From: Pseudomonadota bacterium
Lineage (GTDB): Bacteria > Pseudomonadota > Alphaproteobacteria > Dongiales > Dongiaceae
Direction of reading: 5' to 3'
Assembly (NCBI GenBank): GCA_021792365.1
Contig: JAJYUT010000003.1
Location: 1 to 64,000, forward strand
Length of the DNA stretch: 64,000 nucleotides
The notes beneath the pieces were generated by a model, which made no database searches, was not told the DNA's origin, and worked only from the letters and a program-made list of their open reading frames with translations. Position 1 is the stretch's first letter. Each line of letters opens with the position of its first letter. Positions 53,212-61,740 of this stretch are shown in pieces. The translations under genes were made by a program, and so were the position numbers.

Positions 53212-53839
53212 GCGACAGAGCGCGGAACCCGCCCGCAACCAGATCATCGATCCAGGCATGGGCGATGCGCAGCGCGTCCTCCCGCGAGAAGGTCGTAGGA
53301 TCGAGGCAGAGCTCCAGCCACAATCCGTCCAGCATGGCGGTGAAGCCGAGCGCCGCCAGGTGGGCATCGATCTTGAACCTCCGCGCCGCGGCCGCCTCCC
53401 CAATCAATTCCTCCAGGCGCCGGCGATAGTCGGTGTAAACCTTCTTGTGCACCTTGCGCACGCCGGGATCGCGCCGCACCAGCGACCAGAAGGAGAGCCA
53501 GATCGCGAGCAGGTCGCGGTCCAGCACCGGCGGCTTGAACGACGCTTCGATGAACGCGCGCAGCTTCGATTCCGCGTCCTCGGGCGCCGCATCCATCGCC
53601 TCGGTCAGCGTCTCCGCCACCTGCCGGCCGACGTGGTCATAGGTCGCGACGATCAGGTCGTCGATGCCCTGGAAATGATGCGCGACGAGGCCCGGCGACA
53701 CATTGGCCTTGGCGGCGACCGCGCGCACCGAGGTTCCGGCATGGCCGAACTCCGCCAGGCATCGCGCTGTGGCCTCGATCAGCTTGCGGCGGCGGACGTC
53801 CGGCGGGTCGCGGGTGAAGCGTGGTTCGGCTGTGGCCAT
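53198..53839 (-). CDS. TetR-family regulator, divergent from the dioxygenase gene
   Basis: A 213-residue repressor of the same BetI-like type (RRRKLIEATARCLAEFG; VRAVAAKANVSPGLVAHHFQGIDDLI; LAIWLSFWSLVRRDPGVRKVH). GAGGGGGCC precedes the ATG. It is divergent from the gamma-butyrobetaine-hydroxylase-like gene across 77 bp that hold a dyad related to the soxB operator, so the two regulators may share sites or ligands. They look like paralogues arranged tail to tail. Confidence 0.88.
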   Translation of the reverse strand: MATAEPRFTRDPPDVRRRKLIEATARCLAEFGHAGTSVRAVAAKANVSPGLVAHHFQGIDDLIVATYDHVGRQVAETLTEAMDAAPEDAESKLRAFIEASFKPPVLDRDLLAIWLSFWSLVRRDPGVRKVHKKVYTDYRRRLEELIGEAAAARRFKIDAHLAALGFTAMLDGLWLELCLDPTTFSREDALRIAHAWIDDLVAGGFRALSLKRR

Positions 53840-53864
53840 GGCCCCCTCTTGCCTCGGCGGTTCT

Positions 53865-53888
53865 GTTGTTATACAGTTGTACAATAAG
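53865..53888. promoter_or_regulatory. second TetR-type operator, related to the soxB operator
   Basis: An imperfect dyad, TTGTTATACA (53866-53875), GT, then TGTACAATAA (53878-53887), lies between the second TetR gene and the dioxygenase gene. Aligned without gaps to the soxB operator it matches at 16 of 24 positions, including TTGTT near one end and TACAATAAG at the other. Confidence 0.65.
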
Positions 53889-53916
53889 CGGCGCAACGTG
53901 CTTACCGGAGGATATT

Positions 53917-55035
53917 ATGGGCATTGCATTGCGGGACGTGAAACTGGCGGGCCGACACGTGGAGCTGAGCTGGTCGGACGGCCGCGCGGGCGACCAGTTC
54001 TCCCTGCTGTGGCTGAAGGATCATTGCCCCAGTCCGGAATGCCTGCATCCCGACACCAGGCAGCGCCAGGTCGACACGTTCTCCATCCCCGAAGACATCG
54101 CGGCCCGCACCGTGGCGGTCGAGGAGAATGGCCGCGTGCTCAAGATCGAGTGGGCGGACGACGCCCATGTCAGCCGGTTCGATGCCGCGTTCCTCGCTTC
54201 CGTCCTGCCCGCCAGCCGCGCCGTGCCACAGCGCATCCTGTGGGATGCCGCGACGACCGAGTCCCAGGTGCCGACGGTGGCGCATGAGTCGGTGATGGCG
54301 AGCGACGCCGCCTTGAAGCAGTGGCTGGAGCTGACCGAGACCTATGGTTTCTGCATCGTGACCGGGACGCCCGCCACGCCGGAGGCGACCCAGGCGCTGC
54401 TCGAGCGGGTAGCCTATATCCGCCACACCATCTTCGGCGGGTTCTGGGACTTCACGGCGAATATGGAGCACAAGGACACCGCCTATACGACCCTGGCCAT
54501 CGGACCGCATACGGACGGAACCTACAGCTTCGACGCACCGGGCTATCAGATGCTGCATTGCCTTGCCTTCAACGGCACGGGCGGTGAGAACGTGTTCGTC
54601 GACGGCTTCAAGGTCGCGGAGATCATGCGCCGCGAGCACCCGGAAGAATACCGTCTGCTGACGATGATCGAGATCACCGGTCAGTACGTCGACAATGACC
54701 GCAATGTGCATCTGCAGGCCTCGCGGCCCCTGTTCCGCCTGAACAAGGCGGGCGAGCTGGTGCAGGTCAGCTACAACAACTATGACCGCGCGCCCTTCTA
54801 TCTGCCGGCGGATGAGACGGCGGCGCTCTATTGCGCGCTGAAGCTGTTCGCGTCCTACGTGAACGATCCGAAGATGCAATACCGACGCCGCCTCGCGCCG
54901 GGCGACGCCATGATGTTCGACAACTGGCGCGCGCTCCATGCCCGCGATGCTTATCAGGGATATCGCCGGCTCTGCGGCGCCTATCTCAACAAAGAGGACG
55001 TGGAAAGCCGCCTGCGCCGATTGCGCGCCGCGTAG
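53917..55035 (+). CDS. gamma-butyrobetaine hydroxylase-like Fe(II)/2-oxoglutarate dioxygenase
   Basis: A 372-residue enzyme of the gamma-butyrobetaine/trimethyllysine dioxygenase family. The N-terminal zinc-binding domain (about 1-90) has HCPSPECLHP with Cys37, Cys42 and His44. The catalytic double-stranded beta-helix carries His198, Asp200 (HTDGTY) and His341 (ALHARDAY). The family hydroxylates gamma-butyrobetaine to carnitine, or trimethyllysine. GGAGG before 53917 sets the start. Next to betaine-degrading genes it probably handles a trimethylammonium compound; the exact substrate is open. Confidence 0.88.
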   Translation: MGIALRDVKLAGRHVELSWSDGRAGDQFSLLWLKDHCPSPECLHPDTRQRQVDTFSIPEDIAARTVAVEENGRVLKIEWADDAHVSRFDAAFLASVLPASRAVPQRILWDAATTESQVPTVAHESVMASDAALKQWLELTETYGFCIVTGTPATPEATQALLERVAYIRHTIFGGFWDFTANMEHKDTAYTTLAIGPHTDGTYSFDAPGYQMLHCLAFNGTGGENVFVDGFKVAEIMRREHPEEYRLLTMIEITGQYVDNDRNVHLQASRPLFRLNKAGELVQVSYNNYDRAPFYLPADETAALYCALKLFASYVNDPKMQYRRRLAPGDAMMFDNWRALHARDAYQGYRRLCGAYLNKEDVESRLRRLRAA

Positions 55036-55089
55036 GGTGGCCGCCTCCAACCTGCGCGGCGCGCCAAGCTTGACGCAACCTGGCCCATT

Positions 55090-55103
55090 GGCCATCAATG
55101 GCC
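55090..55103. promoter_or_regulatory. dyad upstream of the aldehyde dehydrogenase gene
   Basis: GGCCAT-CA-ATGGCC is a perfect 6-bp inverted repeat 50-63 bp before the dehydrogenase start. Three direct TGGCC copies at 55081, 55089 and 55099 overlap it. It may be an operator, giving the dehydrogenase a promoter separate from the dioxygenase gene 117 bp upstream. Confidence 0.35.
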
Positions 55104-55152
55104 GATCCGCTCCAGCCTTGCGCTGGGAGCAGTCGATTTCCAGGAGAGCGTC

Positions 55153-56598
55153 GTGGCGGTTTTCAGCAACTTCATCGGCGGCGAGCAGGTCGCCGCCACC
55201 CAGGCTGTTCGCAACATCAACCCGTCGAACACAGATGACGTGATCGGCGAGTTCGCGTCGGGCACGGCGGCCGATGTAGCCAAGGCGGTCGCGGCGGCCA
55301 AGGCCGCCTTCCCGGCATGGTCCCGCACCACGCCCCAGGAGCGCCACGATACCCTGAAGAAGGCGTCCGACGAGGTGCTGTCCCGCAAGGACGAGCTCGG
55401 CCGCATCCTCTCGCGCGAGGAGGGCAAGGTTCTGACCGAAGGCGTGGGCGAGGCCGCGCGCGCCGGACAGATCCTGGCCTTCTTCGCCGGCGAATGCCTG
55501 CGGTTGGGCGGCGAGATGATCCCCTCGGTCCGGCCCGGCGTCGGCGTGGAGATGACGCGCGAGCCAGCCGGCGTCGTCGCCCTCATCACGCCGTGGAACT
55601 TCCCGATCGCCATTCCGGCCTGGAAGATCGCGCCGGCCTTGGCCTACGGCAATTGCGTCGTGATCAAGCCCGCCGAGCTGGTACCGCATTCCACCTGGGC
55701 GCTGGTCGACATCCTGCATCGCGCCGGCCTGCCCCACGGCGTGCTCAACCTCGTGATGGGCAAGGGCTCGGTGGTCGGCCAGGCGATGCTGGAGCATCCC
55801 GATGTCAACGCCCTCTCCTTCACCGGCTCGGTCCCCACGGGGCGGCGGCTCGCGGCGGCCTGCGTCGCCGCCACGCCCATGAAGAAGTTCCAGCTCGAGA
55901 TGGGCGGCAAGAATCCGCTGGTCATCCTGGACGATGCGGATCTCGAGGTCGCGGTTGCCAGCGCGGCGAACGGCGCGTTCTTCTCGACCGGGCAGCGCTG
56001 CACTGCCTCGTCCCGCCTCATCGTCACGGACAAGATCCACAACCGCTTCGTCGATGCGCTGACCGAGAAGATGAAGGCTCTCGTGGTCGACGATGCGCTG
56101 AAACCCGGCAGCCAGATCGGCCCGGTCGTCGACCAGTCGCAGTTCGAGCAGGACGAACGCTATCTCAAGGTCGGCCGCGACGAAGGCGCCAAGCTGCATT
56201 GGGGCGGCGAACGGCTGAACCGCGATACGCCCGGTTTCTACCTGCAGCCGGCCTTGTTCACCGATGTCAGCAACGGGATGCGGATCGCGCGCGAGGAGAT
56301 CTTCGGTCCCGTGGCAGCGGTCATCCGCGTGAAGGATTACGACGAGGCGCTCGCCGTCGCCAATGATACCGAGTTCGGCCTCTCGGCCGGCATCTGCACG
56401 ACCAGCCTGAAATACGCGACACACTTCAAGCGCAATTCCGAGGCCGGCATGGTGATGGTGAATTTGCCCACAGCCGGCGTCGATTATCACGTGCCGTTCG
56501 GCGGTCGCAAAGGCTCGAGCTACGGACCGCGCGAGCAGGGCGCCTATGCGCGCGAGTTCTACACGACGGTCAAGACATCCTACACGCTGGCAGGATGA
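55153..56598 (+). CDS. NAD(P)-dependent aldehyde dehydrogenase
   Basis: A 481-residue enzyme of the aldehyde dehydrogenase superfamily, nearest to the 2-oxoglutarate-semialdehyde/2,5-dioxovalerate group by motif wording. It has catalytic Cys283 (STGQRCTASSR), general base Glu249 (QLEMGGKN) and the cofactor segment WNFPIAIPAWK with FTGSVPTGR. It starts with GTG after AGGAG. Beside the dioxygenase it could oxidise an aldehyde such as trimethylaminobutyraldehyde or a semialdehyde from methylated-amine or hydroxyproline-like breakdown. Substrate uncertain. Confidence 0.92.
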   Translation: MAVFSNFIGGEQVAATQAVRNINPSNTDDVIGEFASGTAADVAKAVAAAKAAFPAWSRTTPQERHDTLKKASDEVLSRKDELGRILSREEGKVLTEGVGEAARAGQILAFFAGECLRLGGEMIPSVRPGVGVEMTREPAGVVALITPWNFPIAIPAWKIAPALAYGNCVVIKPAELVPHSTWALVDILHRAGLPHGVLNLVMGKGSVVGQAMLEHPDVNALSFTGSVPTGRRLAAACVAATPMKKFQLEMGGKNPLVILDDADLEVAVASAANGAFFSTGQRCTASSRLIVTDKIHNRFVDALTEKMKALVVDDALKPGSQIGPVVDQSQFEQDERYLKVGRDEGAKLHWGGERLNRDTPGFYLQPALFTDVSNGMRIAREEIFGPVAAVIRVKDYDEALAVANDTEFGLSAGICTTSLKYATHFKRNSEAGMVMVNLPTAGVDYHVPFGGRKGSSYGPREQGAYAREFYTTVKTSYTLAG

Positions 56599-56644
56599 AG
56601 ACACCGCGCTTCGCGCGGGTTTAGCGTACCATGGCATAGGTCAG

Positions 56645-56680
56645 GCGGGCCGCTCTTGCGAGGGAGCGGCCCGCTTCTTA
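56645..56680 (+). terminator. rho-independent terminator after the aldehyde dehydrogenase gene
   Basis: GCGGGCCGCTC and GAGCGGCCCGC form a perfect 11-bp stem with an 8-nt loop, followed by TTCTTA. A smaller CCGCGC/GCGCGG hairpin precedes it at 56604-56618. This is the strongest terminator in the window and it separates the betaine genes from the protease gene. Confidence 0.8.
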
Positions 56681-56690
56681 TCTGGATTTC

Positions 56691-57632
56691 ATGCCATACG
56701 ATTCTCCCTCGCTTGCCAACGAGACCCTCGATCCCTATTCCGCGCGCGTCGCGCATGCTTTCGAGACGGTTGGCCCCGCCGTTGTCCACATCCACGCCGA
56801 GGGACGACGGGCAGGCTCAGGCTCCGGCGTGCTGTTCGCACCCGACGGCTATCTCCTCACCAATAGCCATGTGGTGTCCGGGGGCTCTCGCTTCCTCGGC
56901 AGCTTGACGGACGGGCGAAGGTTCGAGGCACATCTCGTCGGCGACGATCCGGCCACCGATCTCGCCGTCCTGCGCCTGCAAGGTGCCGGCCTGCCGCATG
57001 CCAGCTTCGGCAGTTCCGCGCGGCTCAGGGTCGGGCAGCTTGTCGTGGCGATCGGCAATCCGCTCGGCTTCCAGGCAACCGTGACAGCCGGCATCGTCAG
57101 CGCGTTGGGGCGCACCTTGCGCTCGCCTTCGGGCCGACTCATCCCCAGCGTCATCCAGACCGACGCGCCGCTCAATCCCGGCAATTCCGGCGGCGCGCTG
57201 GTGGACGGGGAAGGCAGGGTCGTCGGCATCAACACCGCCATGATCGGAGGCGCGCAGGGACTCTGCTTCGCCATCGGCATCGATACCGCCGCCGATGTCA
57301 CCATGCGCCTGATGCGGGATGGCCGCGTGCGCCGCGCGCGGCTCGGCCTCGCCGGCCAGACCATCATGTTGGACCAGCGCCTCGCGCGCCGCCTGCGCCG
57401 CACGGAAAGCAGTGCCGTGCAGGTCCTGGAGATCCCGGATCGCGGACCCGCCGCACACGCGGGCATCGAACGGGGCGATGTCATCCTGGAGTTTGCGGGC
57501 GCCGGCATTTTCGCAGTCGATGACCTGCACCGCCTGCTGACGGCGGAGCTCGCTGGGCAGGATCTTCCCATGGTCATACTGCGCGGCGCGGGATTGCGGC
57601 GCTTTGACATCCGGCCGGAACTGGACGAATAA
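56691..57632 (+). CDS. HtrA/Deg-like serine protease without signal peptide
   Basis: A 313-residue trypsin-fold protease with one PDZ domain. The triad is His60 (LLTNSHVV), Asp90 (ATDLAVL) and Ser166 (NPGNSGGAL). The PDZ domain is about 215-305 (VLEIPDRGPAAHAGIERGDVILEFAG). Unlike periplasmic DegP it has no signal peptide or membrane anchor, so it should be cytosolic. It is followed 31 bp later by a cupin gene, probably in the same operon. Confidence 0.9.
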   Translation: MPYDSPSLANETLDPYSARVAHAFETVGPAVVHIHAEGRRAGSGSGVLFAPDGYLLTNSHVVSGGSRFLGSLTDGRRFEAHLVGDDPATDLAVLRLQGAGLPHASFGSSARLRVGQLVVAIGNPLGFQATVTAGIVSALGRTLRSPSGRLIPSVIQTDAPLNPGNSGGALVDGEGRVVGINTAMIGGAQGLCFAIGIDTAADVTMRLMRDGRVRRARLGLAGQTIMLDQRLARRLRRTESSAVQVLEIPDRGPAAHAGIERGDVILEFAGAGIFAVDDLHRLLTAELAGQDLPMVILRGAGLRRFDIRPELDE

Positions 57633-57663
57633 GGACGAGAGTCCAGCGCGATCGGGGCCTCCC

Positions 57664-58341
57664 ATGGAGCTGAACGCCGATTTCTCGCAGCGCGTCGCGG
57701 TCCATGCCGCCAAGCTTCCCTGGTCGCCCTCTCCTATGCCGGGGGTCGACCGTCGCATGCTGGACCGGATCGGCGGCGAGGTAGCGCGCGCCACCTCCAT
57801 CGTCCGCTATGCGCCACATAGCCATTTCTCGCCCCATATTCACGGCGGCGGCGAGGAGTTCCTGGTGCTGGCGGGCGTGTTCCAGGACGAGCACGGCGAT
57901 TATCCGGTCGGCTCCTATGTCCGCAATCCGCCCACATCCAGGCACACGCCTGGCTCCGAGCCGGGCTGCGTCATCTTCGTCAAGCTCTGGCAATTCCATC
58001 CTGAGGACCGCACCGAGGTGCGGATCGACACCGGCGCGCAACCCTTCGCGCCGGCGCCGGATCGTGCCGGGGTCGAGGTCATGCCCTTGTTCCGCGATGC
58101 GCGGGAAGAAGTCCGCCTGGAACGCTGGGCGCCGCAGGCACGGATCGAACTGCCCGTGCCTGGCGGTGCGGAGGTTCTGGTGCTCGCCGGCGGCTTTGAG
58201 GAGGATGGCGAGCGATTCGACGCGCAATCCTGGCTTCGCCTCCCGGCCAGAGGAATCTTGCGGGCGACGGCGGCCGTCGGTGGCTGCCGCCTATGGGTGA
58301 AGACCGGCCACCTCGCGATGCCGCCTAGATTCGGCGCCTAG
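57664..58341 (+). CDS. ChrR-type two-cupin protein
   Basis: A 225-residue protein with a metal-binding cupin at about 15-110 (HSHFSPHIHGGGEEFLVLAGVFQDEHGDYPVGSYVRNPP carries the His and Glu ligands) and a second, degenerate cupin at about 130-220. It resembles the C-terminal cupin of the anti-sigma factor ChrR but lacks the N-terminal zinc anti-sigma domain, so it cannot act as ChrR does. Function unknown; redox or metal sensing is a guess. Confidence 0.82.
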   Translation: MELNADFSQRVAVHAAKLPWSPSPMPGVDRRMLDRIGGEVARATSIVRYAPHSHFSPHIHGGGEEFLVLAGVFQDEHGDYPVGSYVRNPPTSRHTPGSEPGCVIFVKLWQFHPEDRTEVRIDTGAQPFAPAPDRAGVEVMPLFRDAREEVRLERWAPQARIELPVPGGAEVLVLAGGFEEDGERFDAQSWLRLPARGILRATAAVGGCRLWVKTGHLAMPPRFGA

Positions 58342-58488
58342 CCAGGCCGCGCCCCCCGACACCAAGCCCTGGGCCAGTGTCAATATTCCGTTAGCCATTC
58401 TGGGTTACCAATTGACTCCCGACAAAGCCAAGTCTCGCCGCCGCTCCGGCTGCCGGACTTCGTAACAATCCGACCGGAGGCACATGCA

Positions 58489-60306
58489 ATGATGCGGCGC
58501 GTATGGCACCAGATCCTGCGCAAATATCGCCTGCTGTCCGGCAGGGAGCGCGCCGGCTATCTGCTGGTCGCCTTGCTTGGCATCGGCGCGATCGGGTGGA
58601 TCGCCTCGACGGAGCTGACGGGCGCTACGCCGGCCAGCATCAGCATGACGACCCTGATCGAGGATGCGCGCGGCGGCCAGATCAAGTCGGCCAGCATCAG
58701 CGGCGGCAGCATTGAACTCATCTACGGCGATGGCCAGGAGGCCGGGTTTCGCGGCAAGCTGCCCGACGAGGTGCTGGTCCAGCTCGTCCAGTCGGGCGTG
58801 GACGTCTCCTTCGGCGGGTCCGCGCTGACCGATTTCTTCGGCAAGAACGGGCTCGCGCTCGTGATGCTGCTGCCGATCCTGCTCATCGTCTGGCACATCC
58901 TGGGCGGCGCCGGCCGCTTCGCGATCGGCGGGCCCACCAAGCTGCTGGATCGGACCGCCGCCAAATACCGGTTCTCCGACGTCGCCGGCCAGGACGAAGC
59001 CAAGGAGCAGATGACGGAGATCGTCGATTTCCTGCGCGATCCTGAGACCTTCACGCGGCTGGGCGCCAAGGCGCCAAAGGGCGCCCTGATGGTGGGGCCG
59101 CCGGGCGTCGGCAAGACCCTGCTGGCGCGCGCCGTCGCCGGCGAAACAAAATCCGCTTTCATCGCCGTGTCGGGCGCCGATTTCCGCCAGACCTTCATGG
59201 GCCAGGGTGCGAACAAGGTTCGCAACATGTTCAAGCTGGCGCGCAAGAACGCGCCGTGCCTGATCTTCATCGACGAGATCGAGACCCTCGCCAGGAAGCG
59301 GTCGACCAGCGCCCGTGGCGGCGGCAACAGTGAAGAGGAGGCGACGCTCAACGCGCTCCTGGTGGAAATGGACGGCTTCACCAGCAACAAGGGGGTCGTC
59401 GTCCTCGCCGCCACCAATCGTCCCGACCTGATCGACAGCGCCGTGCTGCGCCCGGGCCGGTTCGACCGCCGCATCAATCTGGAGGTTCCCGATCTGTCGG
59501 GGCGGCTCGGCATCCTCCAGGTCCACGCGCGCAACAAGGTCCTGTCGCGCGACGTCGATCTGGAAGCCGTCGCCAGGCGCACCACCGGCATGTCGGGCGC
59601 GGACCTCGAAAACCTGCTGAACGAAGCCGCCATTCGCGCGACCAGGCGATCGGCGGCCGCCATTGCGATGACGGACATCGACGGCGCCTATTTCGACGTG
59701 TTGCTCGGGCGGGTGCGCAACGGGGCGATCCTGGCCGATGACGACCGCCGGTTCATCGCCGTCCACGAAGCTGGCCACGCCATCGCCGCCGCGACCGTGG
59801 AAGGCGCCAAGCGTCCGCAGAAGGCGACCATCGTGCCGCGAGGCCGGGCGCTCGGCGTCGTGCTATCGACCCCCAAGGAGGACCGCAAGCTGGTCAGCCG
59901 TCAGCAATTGATGGGCGACATCATCGTGTGCCTCGCCGGACGTGCGGCGGAACTCAAGGAGTTCGGCGCCGCCGGCGTCTCGACCGGGGCGGAGGATGAC
60001 CTGAAGCAGGCCACCGGCTTGGCCGCGCGCATGGCTTCCCTCTGGTCGATGGGAGCGGCAAATCCTGTCCTTTCGATCTCCGAGGAGTCCAGCCCGGCCG
60101 CACGCCGGCGCGCGGAGGAACAGGCCCAGTCCATCATCGACGACGCCTGGGACCAGGCCCTCGACTGCCTGGAACGCCACAAGAAGGCGCACGCTGCGTT
60201 GGCGGCCGCACTGCTCGAACGCGAGACGGTCGAGGGTGCGGAAATCGAGGCAATCGTGGCCGCTCACCTTCCGGCCCGTCTACAGCCGGTGACTGCCGCG
60301 GAGTAG
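58489..60306 (+). CDS. FtsH-like AAA+ zinc protease, second type
   Basis: A 605-residue membrane-bound ATP-dependent protease. Two membrane helices (about 24-41 and 121-139) flank a small periplasmic domain. The AAA domain has Walker A GPPGVGKT (203-210), Walker B CLIFIDEIE and the second region of homology (ATNRPDLIDSAVLRPGRFDRR). The M41 domain has HEAGH (426-430) and a distal Asp in STGAEDDL. The pore loop reads FMG rather than the usual FVG of housekeeping FtsH, and the periplasmic part differs, so this is probably an accessory paralogue. GGAGG lies before the ATG. Confidence 0.93.
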   Translation: MMRRVWHQILRKYRLLSGRERAGYLLVALLGIGAIGWIASTELTGATPASISMTTLIEDARGGQIKSASISGGSIELIYGDGQEAGFRGKLPDEVLVQLVQSGVDVSFGGSALTDFFGKNGLALVMLLPILLIVWHILGGAGRFAIGGPTKLLDRTAAKYRFSDVAGQDEAKEQMTEIVDFLRDPETFTRLGAKAPKGALMVGPPGVGKTLLARAVAGETKSAFIAVSGADFRQTFMGQGANKVRNMFKLARKNAPCLIFIDEIETLARKRSTSARGGGNSEEEATLNALLVEMDGFTSNKGVVVLAATNRPDLIDSAVLRPGRFDRRINLEVPDLSGRLGILQVHARNKVLSRDVDLEAVARRTTGMSGADLENLLNEAAIRATRRSAAAIAMTDIDGAYFDVLLGRVRNGAILADDDRRFIAVHEAGHAIAAATVEGAKRPQKATIVPRGRALGVVLSTPKEDRKLVSRQQLMGDIIVCLAGRAAELKEFGAAGVSTGAEDDLKQATGLAARMASLWSMGAANPVLSISEESSPAARRRAEEQAQSIIDDAWDQALDCLERHKKAHAALAAALLERETVEGAEIEAIVAAHLPARLQPVTAAE

Positions 60307-60340
60307 TGCCGGCACCGCGATCTCGGCAGCGGGCCTCCGC

Positions 60341-60379
60341 TTGACATAATCCCATATACGAGAAATATTCTCGTATATG
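60341..60379 (+). promoter_or_regulatory. promoter and operator of the XRE-cupin gene, leaderless
   Basis: TTGACA (60341-60346), 17 nt, then AATATT (60364-60369) form a promoter whose predicted start is at the ATG (60377), so the messenger would be leaderless. A 12-bp perfect inverted repeat, CATATACGAGAA (60353-60364) and TTCTCGTATATG (60368-60379), covers spacer, -10 and start codon. Binding by the encoded regulator would block its own transcription. Confidence 0.7.
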
Positions 60380-60934
60380 GACGAAACCACCATCGAACGG
60401 CGTATCGCCGAGCGCCTGCGGAGCCTGCGCGCCGACTGGCAGTGGTCGCTCGACGAACTGGCGCGGCGCACGGACGTGAGCCGCGCGACCTTGTCCCGCC
60501 TCGAGAACGCGGAGGTGAGCCCGACGGCCAGCGTGCTGGGCAAGCTCGCCGCCGCTTATGGCCTCACCATTTCGCGGCTGATGCATATGGTCGAGGATGA
60601 TTTTGTCCCTCTCGTTCGGCGGGATGCGCAGCCGGTCTGGACCGACCCGGCCATTGGCTTCCGGCGACGCTCGGTTTCTCCGCCGGCGCATACGCTGCGG
60701 GCCGAATTGCTGGAGTGCGAGTTGCAGCCGGACACCCGCATCGCCTATGACCAGCCGCCGCGACTGGGGCTGGAGCATCACCTGCTGCTGATCGAAGGCG
60801 CCCTGGAAGTCACGATCGAGGAGCGGAGCTATGATCTCCGGCCCGGCGACTGCCTGCGATACCAGCTCTACGGCGCCAGCGTTTTCGCGACACCCGATCG
60901 GTCCGGCGCCCGGTACATCCTCGCCGTCTTGTGA
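60377..60934 (+). CDS. XRE-family regulator with C-terminal cupin
   Basis: A 185-residue regulator: an N-terminal helix-turn-helix (about 8-65; WSLDELARRTDVSRATLSRLENAEVSPTASVLGKLAAAYGLT) and a C-terminal cupin sensor (about 105-180; LLIEGALEVTIEERSYDLRPGDCLRY). No ribosome-binding site precedes the ATG, consistent with a leaderless messenger. It probably represses itself and the acetyltransferase gene, whose GTG overlaps its stop. The effector is unknown. Confidence 0.9.
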   Translation: MDETTIERRIAERLRSLRADWQWSLDELARRTDVSRATLSRLENAEVSPTASVLGKLAAAYGLTISRLMHMVEDDFVPLVRRDAQPVWTDPAIGFRRRSVSPPAHTLRAELLECELQPDTRIAYDQPPRLGLEHHLLLIEGALEVTIEERSYDLRPGDCLRYQLYGASVFATPDRSGARYILAVL

Positions 60935-61476
60935 ACCAGATGACCTGCGCAACGGATATCGAAATCGCACGCTTCTCCTCCGGTGATGCCGCCGCCCATC
61001 TGGGCGACCTTGCGATCCTGCTGCACGCCTGTGTCCATGACGGTGCGAGTATCGGCTTCGTGCTGCCCTTCTCCATCGCGGACGCCGAGGGCTTTTGGGC
61101 CGGCAAGGTGCTGACGCGCATGCGCAGCGGCGGTCTGTCGCTGCTGACGGCGAAGAACAATGGGAGGATAGTGGGATCCGTCCAGTTGGACCATGACACG
61201 CCACCCAATCAGCCCCACCGCGCCGAGGTCCGCAAGCTGCTGGTCCATCCCGGTTTCCGCCGCCGGGGTATCGGGAGGGGGCTGATGGCGGTGCTCGAAA
61301 AGCATGCTCGCGAACTGGGACGCAGCCTGCTCACGCTCGACACGCGCACCGGCGACATGGCCGAGCCGCTCTATGCCGCGCTGGGCTATCGGACGGCAGG
61401 CGTCATTCCCGGATACAGCCGCGACCCGGTCAAGGACTGTCTCGACCCGACGACGCTCATGTACAAGGCGCTTTGA
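60931..61476 (+). CDS. GNAT-family N-acetyltransferase
   Basis: A 181-residue acetyl-CoA-dependent acetyltransferase. The acetyl-CoA loop is in VRKLLVHPGFRRRGIGRGLM (Arg/Gly-x-Gly type) with a following LDTRTGDMAEPLYAALGYRT motif common to small-molecule acetylators. The GTG start overlaps the regulator stop (GTGA), so it is coupled to it. The substrate is probably a small amine, possibly the ligand sensed by the cupin regulator. The 264-bp gap to the next gene holds nothing recognisable. Confidence 0.88.
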   Translation: MNQMTCATDIEIARFSSGDAAAHLGDLAILLHACVHDGASIGFVLPFSIADAEGFWAGKVLTRMRSGGLSLLTAKNNGRIVGSVQLDHDTPPNQPHRAEVRKLLVHPGFRRRGIGRGLMAVLEKHARELGRSLLTLDTRTGDMAEPLYAALGYRTAGVIPGYSRDPVKDCLDPTTLMYKAL

Positions 61477-61740
61477 GCCGTCTTGGCAACACGTCACAGA
61501 TTTGTCCCCCACGATCGTCGGGCCGCCGCATTACGATCCGGACCGGGATAACCAAGGGCCGCGCGGAACGGGCGAGATTCTCCGGTGTTGTTCAGCGGCG
61601 CACTCGGCGTGCGTGGCGAGGTTGTGGGGTCACATGCGGCCGTGGCCGATATCGCGTGATGGCGTTTGCCATGTTGCGCGAGCGGGATTGTCACCTGAGC
61701 CTCGGCACTCCTGATGGATGTCCGCGAGGAGCGACCACTG

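Noticed and set aside
53902-56637. 911-codon open frame on the minus strand
   Set aside because: It lies opposite the dioxygenase and aldehyde dehydrogenase genes, both of which have intact catalytic motifs and ribosome-binding sites; the antisense product has no domain.
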